A stretch of 64,000 nt of DNA from G965205255 sp965205255 (GCA_965205255.1 OZ242051.1:1116001-1180000); one strand, 5' to 3'; shown: positions 36,718 through 46,233, counted from the stretch's first letter. The notes: a model not told the origin generated them from the sequence alone. Translations and numbers: made by a program.

Positions 36718-37911
36718 TCAAAGGTAAGACTTTTCCTGCCTGCATGATACTTGTGTCATACCCGACCACGCTTTATTCCATATAAGATAAGCACAAAGCA
36801 ATATCGTTGCTAAAGGTGCGACCCAACTATGAGTATTGCTAATAATCAGGCGACTGATATCACCGTTAAACGCCAGACAAAACCCAATAAATATCAGCAC
36901 GTAACAGTGTAGTTTGATATGTTTTATTGGAGCAAAACTAATTAAAATCATCAATACAGGTGCAAGCTGAATATAATCATTTGCCTCAGTTCTCGGATTG
37001 AATAACATCAAGTAAACACTAGACAGAGCAAACAGAAAGAACGCACTCAGTTTTAATTCGTAGCGCCGGTGTATAAACAACATGAGTAAAAACGTGCTGA
37101 TAGCAAAAACCAACCGGATAATAAGCTGAATTTCTTGATTGACCATAAGATCAGACACCTGACCAATCATGCCGAACAATTGTGACCAGCGCACGGAATT
37201 CACACCAATATCATTGGCTGCAAATAACATTTCTACACTATGTTTATATTGATCAATCACATACTGAGGGTGCCCAAATGCAAAAGGAAAAGCCAGCATG
37301 ATAATCAGACTAATGATGACAGGTTTTTGAATTTGCCTGTAGCATCCTGTAGCAAGCAACAAAATAACAATTGCTGTAGGTTTGGCCGCCAATGCAAAAA
37401 CCAGAAAAAAAGCTGCTCTTTTCCATTGTTCTTTACTAACAGCCACAGCCCCAAAGAAAGTAAATACTACAAGTACAACATTCATTTGTCCGGTTAGCAT
37501 GCTCGAGCAACTAATGAATAACAAAACAGATGTTAATAATGCGGAATTTTCAAATTGGGTATATTTCTTGATAATCCTCTCAATTTGGACAAACATTACC
37601 GCCAGCAGAGCAATGAGCGCCAGTCGCCAAACTATTCTTGAAAGACAGGGCGGCAATAACGAGAAAGGAATGTACAAAATTGCCGATTGAGGCAAATAAA
37701 TAAACCCTGTGCCGGCAACTGAATGAGATCCATGAATAGCAAGCTTAGATGTATTATATAGGTTCAGTCCATGAATCCAGTGTTGCGCCCCTTCATTGTA
37801 CCACTGAGCAACATTTGGATTGCCACGAATAGCAACAAAAATGACAAATAAAACAAACAAACACCAGAGAAAGATGTTAATTGACCGATAAGAAAACCAT
37901 TTTTTAGTCAT
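36718..37911 (-). CDS. GT87-family (DUF2029) membrane glycosyltransferase
   Basis: 397 residues, polytopic with about ten spans. The N-terminal periplasmic loop holds NLYNTSKLAIHG and GTGFIYLPQSAILYIPFSLL, resembling polyprenol-phosphate mannosyltransferases of the GT87 group. It most likely transfers a hexose from a polyprenyl-phosphate sugar to a lipid or glycan outside the membrane; donor and acceptor are unknown. The last residues (SCRQEKSYL) run up to the IS982 remnant and may have been altered by that insertion. Confidence 0.7.
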   Translation of the reverse strand: MTKKWFSYRSINIFLWCLFVLFVIFVAIRGNPNVAQWYNEGAQHWIHGLNLYNTSKLAIHGSHSVAGTGFIYLPQSAILYIPFSLLPPCLSRIVWRLALIALLAVMFVQIERIIKKYTQFENSALLTSVLLFISCSSMLTGQMNVVLVVFTFFGAVAVSKEQWKRAAFFLVFALAAKPTAIVILLLATGCYRQIQKPVIISLIIMLAFPFAFGHPQYVIDQYKHSVEMLFAANDIGVNSVRWSQLFGMIGQVSDLMVNQEIQLIIRLVFAISTFLLMLFIHRRYELKLSAFFLFALSSVYLMLFNPRTEANDYIQLAPVLMILISFAPIKHIKLHCYVLIFIGFCLAFNGDISRLIISNTHSWVAPLATILLCAYLIWNKAWSGMTQVSCRQEKSYL

Positions 37912-38101
37912 AAGATAACGTCGGTTAATTTAAATTAACAGTAATTTACCATTTACGAGATTAATATTAAAAAAGGCGAAAAAGTATATCATCAAAATCA
38001 AAGTCAGTAATACTCATTTTTTTGATGTATCATAATTGAGTTTACAATTCCACCACTCAAATTCATCGTTTAAAGATTTCAACTGACAGTGGATATCAGC
38101 A

Positions 38102-39004
38102 ATGATTCAACAAAACTATCCGAAAAGCAAGCGCGTAACTATCTGTGCAGATGATTTTGCGTATTCGCAAAGTATCTCCGCCAGTATAGTCGACCTGATC
38201 ACACAAGGCAGGATAAATGCAACCAGCTGCATGACAAATATGCCCTGCTGGAAAGAGGACGCACAGCTCTTAAAACCCTTATTTTGTAAAGCTGATATTG
38301 GTCTTCACTTTAATCTCACCGAAGGTGAGGCACTGTGTGTAAATCCTTTTGATATACACAATAAATCTTTTTCCAGCCTTGCCAAAGTAATGGCTGACAC
38401 GTTATTGCATCGTATCAGCAGACATACTATTGAAGCAGAACTAAATGCTCAGTTAGATGCATTTATTGAAATGACTGGTTGTATGCCCGATTTTATTGAT
38501 GGTCATCAGCATATTCACCAGTTACCCGTGGTAAGAGATGCCTTGATTAATGTCTATCGACAACGCTTTTCCGGTCATTTGTGTTATATTCGTGTTGTTT
38601 CACCATTAATATCAGCTACCCGTCAGCTGTTATCTAAACAACGCCTGAAAGAGTTTGTTATTAAGGTGACTGGTAGCTGGAGAATGCAAACCATCACAAA
38701 AAAAAGAGGTATTCCCTGTAATAGCTCATTTGCAGGTGTGTATGATTTTGCGCATGCTGATAAATTTGAGCTACTAATGGATTCCTGGTTATCTGCTGCA
38801 AAGGACGGCACTTTAATAATGTGTCATCCTGGGTTTGGCGATACAGAAGAAGACCCTATTAGCCGGAGTCGTCTTATTGAGTATGAATTTTTGCAAAGTG
38901 ACTCCTTTTTACAAATGTGTAAAAAATATCATGTGATTATAAGTCAGGATAAAAAGACAAAAATATCCGAAAACAGCTTAGAAAAAAGAGTCAATAAGTC
39001 TTAG
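38102..39004 (+). CDS. ChbG/YdjC-family carbohydrate deacetylase
   Basis: 300 residues. Seen: the metal-binding ICADDFAYSQSIS near the N-terminus, IGLHFNLTEG, and DFIDGHQHIHQLPVVRDAL with the second His pair, the PF04794 layout. The family removes N-acetyl groups from chitobiose-like or lipid-linked sugars; HpnK is the hopanoid homologue. Its placement beside three lipid-sugar transferases suggests it trims an N-acetyl sugar in their pathway (inference). It is 22 bases upstream of cls. Confidence 0.82.
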   Translation: MIQQNYPKSKRVTICADDFAYSQSISASIVDLITQGRINATSCMTNMPCWKEDAQLLKPLFCKADIGLHFNLTEGEALCVNPFDIHNKSFSSLAKVMADTLLHRISRHTIEAELNAQLDAFIEMTGCMPDFIDGHQHIHQLPVVRDALINVYRQRFSGHLCYIRVVSPLISATRQLLSKQRLKEFVIKVTGSWRMQTITKKRGIPCNSSFAGVYDFAHADKFELLMDSWLSAAKDGTLIMCHPGFGDTEEDPISRSRLIEYEFLQSDSFLQMCKKYHVIISQDKKTKISENSLEKRVNKS

Positions 39005-39026
39005 CTTTAATAAGGAAAACCAGTTT

Positions 39027-40484
39027 ATGGTAATAGAATCATGGACAAGCATCAGTGTTGCTGTTATCTATTTTATACTGATTATTTGCTTTGCTATATC
39101 AATTGTTATGCAACGACGCCCCGTAGGAGTTTCACTTTCTTGGCTGGTACTTCTATTTGCGTTGCCACTGTTTGGCATGATAGCTTACTTAGTGCTTGGC
39201 GGGCAATTGCTGGGCTACAGAGCACAAAAGAGGGTAATTAATCTTTATCCGGGTTATCATCAGTGGAGAGTATTTCTAAGTCGTCAGTTTTCAGATAGCT
39301 GGCAAGGTGATCCCATCATAAAAGAATCCAGACTGTATCACTTTGTTGAAAACTCTATGGACATGCCAGCGCTTCCTGGCAATGATCTGGAGCTGTGTCT
39401 TGGTAGTACTGAAATACTTGAGCGTCTTTTAGAAGACATTCAGCAGGCTAAAAGCAAAATTCATATCCAGTTTTATATCTGGTGGCCTGAAGGTGAAATT
39501 GAAAAAATAACACAAGCACTAATAGACGCGGCTAAACGGGGTGTAGAGTGTAAAGTTCTGGTTGATGCAGTGGGAAGTCATCGCTTTTTAAACAGTGAAG
39601 ATCTCGATAACTTGCGTTCATCTGGTATTCAGGTGGAAGAAAGCTTACCTGCTGGTCCAGTTCGTATATTTCTTGAACGTATAGATCTTCGTAACCATCG
39701 AAAAATTGTAACCATCGATGAAAAAATAGCATGGACCGGTAGTTTTAACCTGATTGATCCGGCGCAATTTAAACAACAAAAAAAACTGGGTGAATGGATA
39801 GATGCAATGGTTCGTATCACAGGTCCTTCGGTTTTTATGATTAATGCAGTATTTCTGTGGGACTGGCAACTTTCTACCGGTGATGATCCTCGGTTATTTA
39901 CCTCAAATTCAACTCAAAACATGGAAGCCAAAGGCAAAACTTTTTTGCACGTACTTCCGTCTAGCCCCAGAGTAAATCGTGGGCGTTTACATCAGGCATT
40001 ATTAACAGCTATTTATGAAAGCAAAGAAGAAATTATCATTACCACACCTTACTTTGTACCGGATGATGCATTATTCTCGGCATTAATTTCAGCAGCAAAA
40101 CGGGGCGTCAAGGTTTGCATTATTCTTCCCAAAACGACAGATTCTGTTCTTGCAAGACTTGCTAGTCGTTCATATTATCTTGATCTGCTTAAAGCAGGTG
40201 CAGAAATATGCTTGTTTAAGCAGGGCTTATTACACACCAAGTGTGTATTGATAGATATGAATACAGTGTTGTTTGGTTCAGTGAACATGGATATGCGAAG
40301 TGTATGGCTTAACATGGAGCTTACATTAGTAATCTACAGCTCAAGCTTTGCCAAAAAAATTCATAAAATGATTGAAATGTATCGGGAAAGAACGATGAAA
40401 TTAGATGTCAATCGTTGGAAAAAAAGAAATTTTATCAAGCGATTGGGTGAAAGTATTGCACAGCTAGCCAGCCCTCTTTTGTAG
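39027..40484 (+). CDS. cls: cardiolipin synthase ClsA-type
   Basis: 485 residues, the ClsA length. Two N-terminal membrane segments (VAVIYFILIICFAISIVM and SWLVLLFALPLFGMIAYLVLG) are followed by two phospholipase-D motifs: NHRKIVTIDEKIAWTGSFN and HTKCVLIDMNTVLFGSVNMD. It condenses two phosphatidylglycerols into cardiolipin. It is likely co-transcribed with the deacetylase upstream. Confidence 0.93.
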   Translation: MVIESWTSISVAVIYFILIICFAISIVMQRRPVGVSLSWLVLLFALPLFGMIAYLVLGGQLLGYRAQKRVINLYPGYHQWRVFLSRQFSDSWQGDPIIKESRLYHFVENSMDMPALPGNDLELCLGSTEILERLLEDIQQAKSKIHIQFYIWWPEGEIEKITQALIDAAKRGVECKVLVDAVGSHRFLNSEDLDNLRSSGIQVEESLPAGPVRIFLERIDLRNHRKIVTIDEKIAWTGSFNLIDPAQFKQQKKLGEWIDAMVRITGPSVFMINAVFLWDWQLSTGDDPRLFTSNSTQNMEAKGKTFLHVLPSSPRVNRGRLHQALLTAIYESKEEIIITTPYFVPDDALFSALISAAKRGVKVCIILPKTTDSVLARLASRSYYLDLLKAGAEICLFKQGLLHTKCVLIDMNTVLFGSVNMDMRSVWLNMELTLVIYSSSFAKKIHKMIEMYRERTMKLDVNRWKKRNFIKRLGESIAQLASPLL

Positions 40485-40530
40485 AGTATCTTCTTCTCAC
40501 AAGGGTAGGTCTCAGCGGACTTTATTATCC

Positions 40531-41481
40531 TCAAAAGTGCTTAAACCCATCAGCTGAATAAATATTGTTATTTTCGTCTTTTATTCCTGGCACGCTATGA
40601 ATGTATCCGATGCGTTTTACAGGAATGGGACAATGCTCGGGAAATATTTTGTCTGACGGCCAGATAAAGCAGAGTTGGTAATCATCGCCTGATGTTAATG
40701 CAAAATTAATGGCTTTTTGTTTTGGGTAACAATTGAGTATTGCCGTTGATAATGGAATTTCATCGATAGCAATCTTTGCACCAGTATTGCTGACTTCAAG
40801 TAAGTGAGACAAGTCTGCCAGTAGCCCATCTGAGATATCAATAGCCGTGGTGCCCCCTTTTCCACTAAGCCACTGTCCCAGCTCAACCTGAGGCATGGGA
40901 TAATAATAAGCCTCCAGAAGATATTTTTCACTCTTGTCACTGATATCATCAAAAACTAACCCTTTTGATACCAGTGGTAAAGCAGCCCCTGCATTTCCTA
41001 ATGTACCACTTACGTAAATATGATCACCAGGTTTTGCTCCTGAACGCATCAATGCTTTACCGGATGGCACAAAACCCTGCACATGATAACTGATAGATAA
41101 TGGACCCTTAGTGGTGTCTCCACCTACTAGTGTCATGTTAAAAATTTTAGCAAATTGTGCCAGGCCTTTACTAAAACACTTTAACCAGTGGTTGTTTATT
41201 TCAGGTAGTGTAAGGGCAAGCGAAAAGCTATGTGGTGTGGCACCCATTGCCGCAAGGTCACTTACACTTGCTGCCAAGGTTCTCCAGGCAATCAGTTCTG
41301 CCGGTGCATTAACCAGAAAGTGAACACCAGCAACATAGGTGTCAATTGATTGAGCGAGGTCTGATCCCTCGGGTAAAGATATTATTGCACAGTCATCACC
41401 ATTTCCTAAGACAATATCAGACATATGAGGTTGAAGGGCTGAAGTATTAAACCAGCACTTTATCAATGAAAACTCATCCAA
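40531..41481 (-). CDS. thiL: thiamine-monophosphate kinase
   Basis: Makes thiamine diphosphate from the monophosphate. 316 residues. Seen: LGNGDDCAII, SVSDLAAMGA, LVGGDTTKGP and TAIDISDGLLADLSHL, all ThiL motifs of the PurM fold. It is not next to nusB/ribH/pgpA as in many relatives. It is convergent with cls, 46 bases apart, with no clear terminator between. Confidence 0.95.
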   Translation of the reverse strand: MDEFSLIKCWFNTSALQPHMSDIVLGNGDDCAIISLPEGSDLAQSIDTYVAGVHFLVNAPAELIAWRTLAASVSDLAAMGATPHSFSLALTLPEINNHWLKCFSKGLAQFAKIFNMTLVGGDTTKGPLSISYHVQGFVPSGKALMRSGAKPGDHIYVSGTLGNAGAALPLVSKGLVFDDISDKSEKYLLEAYYYPMPQVELGQWLSGKGGTTAIDISDGLLADLSHLLEVSNTGAKIAIDEIPLSTAILNCYPKQKAINFALTSGDDYQLCFIWPSDKIFPEHCPIPVKRIGYIHSVPGIKDENNNIYSADGFKHF

Positions 41482-41688
41482 AGTAACAAACCCTTATTGT
41501 AAAAAGACTGACAACCCATCAGGTATACTAAATAATTAAAAAAAGACCATCTAACTCTCATATTATATGCGCCTGCATAATACACAGAAAAAATTCCTTT
41601 TTTGCCACATACAACTACACTTTCAGACCCCGAAATAAAAAAAACGGGATGATTAAAATAATTACCTAAATAATAGAGGGTTAAAGCA

Positions 41689-42003
41689 ATGAATTTAAAT
41701 AATTTGAACAAGAGTATTTTAACCGGAGTTATTTCTTTGTTCTCCTTGTATTCTGCACACTCTTTTGCTTCTTCTTGCAATGAAGATTATAAACAAATGG
41801 ACGAACAAATCTACTCACAAAATACCATCACTATACCTAAAGGTAAATATGCAAAACGTCTAATTCCTACATTAAATGGCGCTGTTGAAGATATTGGTAA
41901 TAATAAATGTCAGGCTAAAGCGACGATCTATGAGTTTGGTGTTGTAAAAATACAGTGGCAGAAGGGCAATTGGGGAAACACCCTTGAAGCATTCAACCAA
42001 TAA
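41689..42003 (+). CDS. small secreted protein of unknown function
   Basis: 104 residues with a clear signal peptide (hydrophobic LTGVISLFSLYSAHSFA, predicted cleavage near residue 28). The mature part has two Cys (SCNEDYKQMD and NNKCQAKATIYEF), which could form a disulfide. GAGGG lies upstream of the ATG. No family is recognised. Repeat copy D follows about 80 bases downstream in the same orientation. Probably periplasmic or exported. Confidence 0.65.
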   Translation: MNLNNLNKSILTGVISLFSLYSAHSFASSCNEDYKQMDEQIYSQNTITIPKGKYAKRLIPTLNGAVEDIGNNKCQAKATIYEFGVVKIQWQKGNWGNTLEAFNQ

Positions 42004-42365
42004 CGTCATATTTTTCAAGCAAGTAACTCAGTTATTGTTTTATAAAAGATCGGAGCTCCTCTTTTTTGTAGAGGGATTACCTAATACTAAGATCTGCGTC
42101 TAACTTCTTATTGAGTTGCTTTTCTGATCTTGCTGTTAAGCGTTGAAGATTCTCAAAATTACAGGCTTACTCGTAACTTTTTATTTAACAGCAAGTCATA
42201 AAAGCATGCTCATAACAGTTATTAGAAATAGGTTTTTATATAATGCACCGTATCAAGATAGTTATCAGGCTTTAAAAGCCTTCTTTACAAACCAACTGAT
42301 CAATCATGACTTAGACACTAAGTTTTTTACGCTCAGTGTTTTTTGTATTTTATGATTATTGACGT
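42004..42365. other. gap between two secreted orphans, mostly repeat D
   Basis: 362 bases. It includes repeat copy D (42081-42192) and a plus-strand frame from a TTG (42143-42355) that I do not accept as a gene. Nothing else is recognised. Confidence 0.45.
42081..42192 (+). repeat. dispersed repeat, copy D
   Basis: Shares TCTAACTTCTTATTG, TTTTCTGATCTTGCTGTTA and GCGTTGAAG with copies B and C. On the opposite strand a frame ends SKIRKATQ-stop, parallel to SKIRKVAQ-stop in copy C and SKTREVAQ-stop in copy A, with an indel further upstream. Confidence 0.65.
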
Positions 42366-42659
42366 TTAGTTTTTAGCACACCAAAGGCTAGCTATTTTTT
42401 TTGCCGCATTTATGCTCTTGAATTTAGGATAAAAAAAACTGTTTGGTGCAAGATCTTTTGCATCTATATGGTAAGAATCATCACCGCAGGCACAAATATA
42501 CTCTTCATTAACATGCTCATTATGACATGTAATTTTATGACCATCTGTGCAAACAATATCGGTGTAAACACGATCACGTATTTTAACGTTTTGTACCTTT
42601 GAAGCATTTACAAAACAAGCAAAAGTAACGCAAAATAATGTCAACAAGATAAGCTTCAT
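42366..42659 (-). CDS. small secreted Cys-rich protein of unknown function
   Basis: 97 residues with a good AAGGAGA ribosome-binding site. Signal peptide MKLILLTLFCVTFACFVNA, cleaved near residue 19. The mature part has five Cys (VCTDGHKITCHN, EYICACGDD and LWCAKN), suggesting disulfides outside the cytoplasm. No known family. It is preceded by a tandem 34-bp duplication that could modify its promoter. It is encoded near another secreted orphan on the other strand. Confidence 0.7.
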   Translation of the reverse strand: MKLILLTLFCVTFACFVNASKVQNVKIRDRVYTDIVCTDGHKITCHNEHVNEEYICACGDDSYHIDAKDLAPNSFFYPKFKSINAAKKIASLWCAKN

Positions 42660-42972
42660 GGATATTTTCTCCTTATTTATCTATCAAAAACTGTACAACC
42701 CAAAGGTAGTTTATCTATCAAAAACTGTACAACCCAAAGGTAGACAACTTCAAATTAGCAGAATAATAAAATCTGTAATTATCTATAATTACGCACTCAA
42801 GACGTAAATGCATGTATATTTTTTGGTGATAAATATCAGGTTTACTTACCAGTTAGCGTTCTTGTTGCTTAAACAGGCACTTCTATATTATGAGGTGTTG
42901 CCAAGCATCTAACATACACAGTGCTTTTGAAAAAAAACTCAGTTGAAGTTTGTTAAAAAACCATTTATGAAT
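42660..42972. other. gap upstream of the secreted Cys-rich gene
   Basis: 313 bases holding the 34-bp tandem repeat (42676-42743). The rest is AT-rich and must contain the promoter of the gene at 42366-42659. No terminator for rapZ was recognised. Confidence 0.45.
42676..42743. repeat. exact tandem duplication of 34 bp
   Basis: The unit TTTATCTATCAAAAACTGTA plus CAACCCAAAGGTAG occurs at 42676-42709 and again at 42710-42743 without mismatch. It starts 17 bases upstream of the ATG at 42659, so one copy may be inside the 5-prime UTR. Confidence 0.9.
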
Positions 42973-43857
42973 TCACTTTACTTGCTCCCGGTGTCTTACC
43001 ATGACCTGAAGCGCCTGACTGTCAACCATCTTGCTTAAGGCTTCACATAGAAAGACGGAGCGATGTTTACCTCCGGTACACCCAATTGCAACAGTAATAT
43101 AGCTTCTGGTGCTATCCTGAAAATACGGTATCCATTTGTGGACAAATGAAAAAATATCCTGTTGCATATCTTCAACTTCTTTATGCCCTCTCAAATAATC
43201 GATAACTTGCTGATCTGTACCTGAATACTCTCGTAGTGACTCTACCCAGTAGGGGTTAGGCAAACATCTAACATCGAAAACAAAGTCCGCATCAGCAGGA
43301 ACGCCATACTTAAACCCAAAAGACTGAAACAACAGATTTATTTTCCCCAGAGAACGACCAGCAATGCGCTCACGTATCAGGCAACGCAATCCGTGAACGG
43401 ATAGTTGACTGGTATCAATACGCAAATTTGCCAGTGTTGAAATAGATTTGAGCAAAGTGTATTCTTTGGTAATGGCTTCCTCTAAAGAAACACCACTTTG
43501 ACTCATGGGATGTAATCGCCTTGTCATACTAAAACGTTTAAGCAGTGACTCTCTGTCAGCATCTAAAAAAATTATTTCACTGCAAACCCTGCTGTTGTCA
43601 CGGATTTTTGCGAAATTTTTGGCGAAATCTTTGAGTTCATCAGCCACATTTCTTGCATCAATGCCCACCGCCAGCCGAATTGACTCATGCTGTTTTTTTG
43701 CATATTTATGGACAAGATCTAGTAGTAGGCTTGCAGGTAAATTATCTATGCAATAAAAACCTTCATCTTCGAGCGCATGCAAAGCTGTACTTTTTCCAGA
43801 ACCTGAACGCCCACTCACTACCACCAACCGACACTCATAACTCATGCTGCTCAACAT
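42973..43857 (-). CDS. rapZ: RNase adapter protein RapZ
   Basis: 294 residues (the second ATG at 43845 is also possible). Seen: the Walker A VVSGRSGSGKSTALHALED, GFYCIDNLPASLL, RFSMTRRLHP, and the C-terminal IGCTGGKHRSVFLCE. In E. coli it hands the GlmZ sRNA to RNase E to control glucosamine-6-phosphate synthase and binds GlcN6P. Last gene of the kdsD-rpoN operon; the usual NPr (ptsO) gene after it is missing. Confidence 0.95.
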   Translation of the reverse strand: MLSSMSYECRLVVVSGRSGSGKSTALHALEDEGFYCIDNLPASLLLDLVHKYAKKQHESIRLAVGIDARNVADELKDFAKNFAKIRDNSRVCSEIIFLDADRESLLKRFSMTRRLHPMSQSGVSLEEAITKEYTLLKSISTLANLRIDTSQLSVHGLRCLIRERIAGRSLGKINLLFQSFGFKYGVPADADFVFDVRCLPNPYWVESLREYSGTDQQVIDYLRGHKEVEDMQQDIFSFVHKWIPYFQDSTRSYITVAIGCTGGKHRSVFLCEALSKMVDSQALQVMVRHREQVK

Positions 43858-43893
43858 TAAATACCGTTTTTTTAGCTGTAGGATAAGATTTAT

Positions 43894-44349
43894 CTATAAT
43901 GTTTCAGATGTCAGTTTGTGATACAGGCTTTGAACATCCTCGCATTTACGAAGTTCTTTTTGGACACTTTCATCTCTCAGATAGTAAGCCATATCACGCA
44001 AAAGCTCTAGATATTCTTCGTTATCTTCTTTGGGTACTACTAACACAAATAGCAGGTCAACCGGCTTATTATCCAAAGCATCAAAATCAACAGGTATATC
44101 TAGGCGTATAAACGCTGACACAGAGGCAGTACAGGACTCCAACCGACAATGCGGAAGAGCTATACCATTCCCGACACCGGTACTACCTAGTTTTTCACGT
44201 GCTAGCAATGCAGGAAGAAGTTCACTGCTTTTAATAGTCGCATTATGCTGATCTATTAATTCAGAAGCCTTCTCAATCACACGCTTTTTGCTTTTACCCT
44301 GCCAGTTCATGCTGATACAGGGCAAAGTTAAAATGTCTCTTATTTTCAT
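43894..44349 (-). CDS. ptsN: nitrogen-regulatory phosphotransferase protein EIIA-Ntr
   Basis: 151 residues of the EIIA mannitol/fructose fold. The phosphorylated His is in GIALPHCRLE. It receives phosphate from NPr and regulates potassium transport, rpoN-related functions and envelope stress. It lies between hpf and rapZ. With no NPr gene beside it, its phosphodonor must be encoded elsewhere. Confidence 0.93.
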   Translation of the reverse strand: MKIRDILTLPCISMNWQGKSKKRVIEKASELIDQHNATIKSSELLPALLAREKLGSTGVGNGIALPHCRLESCTASVSAFIRLDIPVDFDALDNKPVDLLFVLVVPKEDNEEYLELLRDMAYYLRDESVQKELRKCEDVQSLYHKLTSETL

Positions 44350-44358
44350 GATTTATTA

Positions 44359-44670
44359 TCAGGCAATGCCCGACCCATTATGATAACGATTAAGCTTCTT
44401 TTCTTTGTGCTTAACCAGTTGCCTGTCCAGCTTATCTGTTAACAAGTCAATTGCAGCATACATGTCCTCATGCTCTGATGATGCTACGATGTTAGCACCA
44501 CTGATATGCAATGTTGCCTCGGCATATTGTCGCATTTTCTCAATACTTAAGGTTATCTGTGCATTAGTTATATGGTCATAATGTCCAGCCAGTTTATTCA
44601 GTTTTTTTGAAACATAGTCTCTTAAAGCACTAGTCAATTCTATGTGATGCCCACTTATATTAACTTGCAT
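44359..44670 (-). CDS. hpf: ribosome hibernation promoting factor (short HPF)
   Basis: 103 residues of the short form (no C-terminal dimerisation domain). Seen: MQVNISGHHIELTSALRDYV, HITNAQITLSIEK and SSEHEDMYAAIDLLTDKLDRQL. It binds the 30S decoding centre and promotes 100S dimers in stationary phase. GGAGAT precedes the ATG. It is conserved directly after rpoN. Confidence 0.95.
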   Translation of the reverse strand: MQVNISGHHIELTSALRDYVSKKLNKLAGHYDHITNAQITLSIEKMRQYAEATLHISGANIVASSEHEDMYAAIDLLTDKLDRQLVKHKEKKLNRYHNGSGIA

Positions 44671-44892
44671 CTAAAGATCTCCATTTATTGATGGACGGAC
44701 ACTTATTTGCCAGTTTACTAAAAATTAAACAGGCAACCCTTTAATAATCAAAACCTATGTTTTTGTGTTATGTACTAAACTTTTTCTAATAGACGACATA
44801 TGTGTATTTATAATAAGCTAGAATAGTGCAATTATTTCAACAGTTAGCAATAATACAAATCAGCTCAGCCATCTTATCCTCACCACCTTTTT

Positions 44893-46233
44893 TTACAGTG
44901 TCTTTCTTTGCCTTGAAGAGGCAAAACCTAATATCTTTCGATATTTTGCAACAGTTCTTCTCGCTACATTATAACTTAACTGTAATTTTAACTCTTTTGC
45001 AAGCACTGCATCACTAAGAGGCTTGCTAGGGTTTTCATTCAAAATAAACTTTTTTATTTGAGCCCGAACGGCTACTGATGAAACGCTTTTATCAGTAATT
45101 CCTGGCGAAAAGAAGTAACTCATTGGCACAATGCCTTGTGGTAATTGAACATATTTATTTTGCACAACTCTTGAGATAGTGGACTCATGCAAATTCAGTT
45201 CCAGAGCAACGGAACCTATCAACAGAGGACGCATATAAGCGTCTCCCCGCTCCAAAAATTCATATTGTTCATACACAATCTTTCGCATTACCTTTAAAAG
45301 CGTGAAGTATCTGTTGTTCAAACCGCGTACAAAACTATTTGCATCTTTTAATTGTTGTTTCCAGAAAACAGGTTCATTTTCACCTTTTTTGTTGGTTGAT
45401 ACAAGTAATTTTTGATTATTTAATGCCTCTACATATGACCTGTTTATGCTGACACTTGGTGTAACAGCAAGATTCAGACTGACATCCCAAAAACCATCCC
45501 GCTTTAAAACAATAACGTCTGGTATCAAATATTCCACTGACTTATTACATATTTCACGTCCTGGGAAGGGATTCAAACTTTTTAATACAGTCATTACCCT
45601 ATCGACCTTTTTAGTTGACAGCCCTGACTTTTTTTTCAGCGATAAGTAATCAGATCCTGACAAATATGGATAGCATTTTTCAACCAGTAGTAAAGCATCT
45701 TTTTTCACTGACTTGGAAATATCACTTCTCATCAGCTGCAGTGATATACATTCCTGGTATGTTCTTGCTCCTATACCTACCGGCTCAAACTGTTGAATTT
45801 TTTGCAAAACGGTAAAAACATTAATTAGTGTAATATCTGCATAGGGCCGAAGATTTGAAAGCACTTCTTCAGGTGTGATTACCAGATATCCGTTGTCGTT
45901 AATCCCATCAATAAGCATTTCGGCGATCAGTCGCTCTACCGGATCCCAGGAAAGTAAATCTAACTGCCTTTTCAATATATCATGTAACGAGTCAACAGCT
46001 GGAAGCTCCTCAAATTGACCTTGGTTAAACTTATCAAAAGATTGAGAGCGGGCATACTTTATACCTGTTTGAGAAGACGCCTCATTCCGTTCCAGAAGGA
46101 CACACGACTCCAGCATTGCAGCGACTTCCTCCAACAGCTCCACCGACGATAACTGTAATAGCCTGATCATCAGTCTCATTTGCATTGTCATGCTTAGTTT
46201 TTGCTGTTGAAAAAGCCCTGATTTTAGCTTCAT
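44893..46233 (-). CDS. rpoN: RNA polymerase sigma-54 factor RpoN
   Basis: Directs transcription from -24/-12 promoters together with AAA+ activators. 446 residues, shorter than the typical 470-500; the acidic linker after region I is small. Seen: region I (LKSGLFQQQKLSMTMQM), the core-binding domain, the helix-turn-helix (IGSVALELNLHESTISRVVQNKYV) and the RpoN box ARRTVAKYRK near the C-terminus. It sits between lptB and hpf, the conserved position. Confidence 0.96.
   Translation of the reverse strand: MKLKSGLFQQQKLSMTMQMRLMIRLLQLSSVELLEEVAAMLESCVLLERNEASSQTGIKYARSQSFDKFNQGQFEELPAVDSLHDILKRQLDLLSWDPVERLIAEMLIDGINDNGYLVITPEEVLSNLRPYADITLINVFTVLQKIQQFEPVGIGARTYQECISLQLMRSDISKSVKKDALLLVEKCYPYLSGSDYLSLKKKSGLSTKKVDRVMTVLKSLNPFPGREICNKSVEYLIPDVIVLKRDGFWDVSLNLAVTPSVSINRSYVEALNNQKLLVSTNKKGENEPVFWKQQLKDANSFVRGLNNRYFTLLKVMRKIVYEQYEFLERGDAYMRPLLIGSVALELNLHESTISRVVQNKYVQLPQGIVPMSYFFSPGITDKSVSSVAVRAQIKKFILNENPSKPLSDAVLAKELKLQLSYNVARRTVAKYRKILGFASSRQRKTL

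Noticed and set aside
42143..42355. 70-codon plus-strand frame from a TTG
   Set aside because: It starts inside repeat copy D and has no ribosome-binding site.
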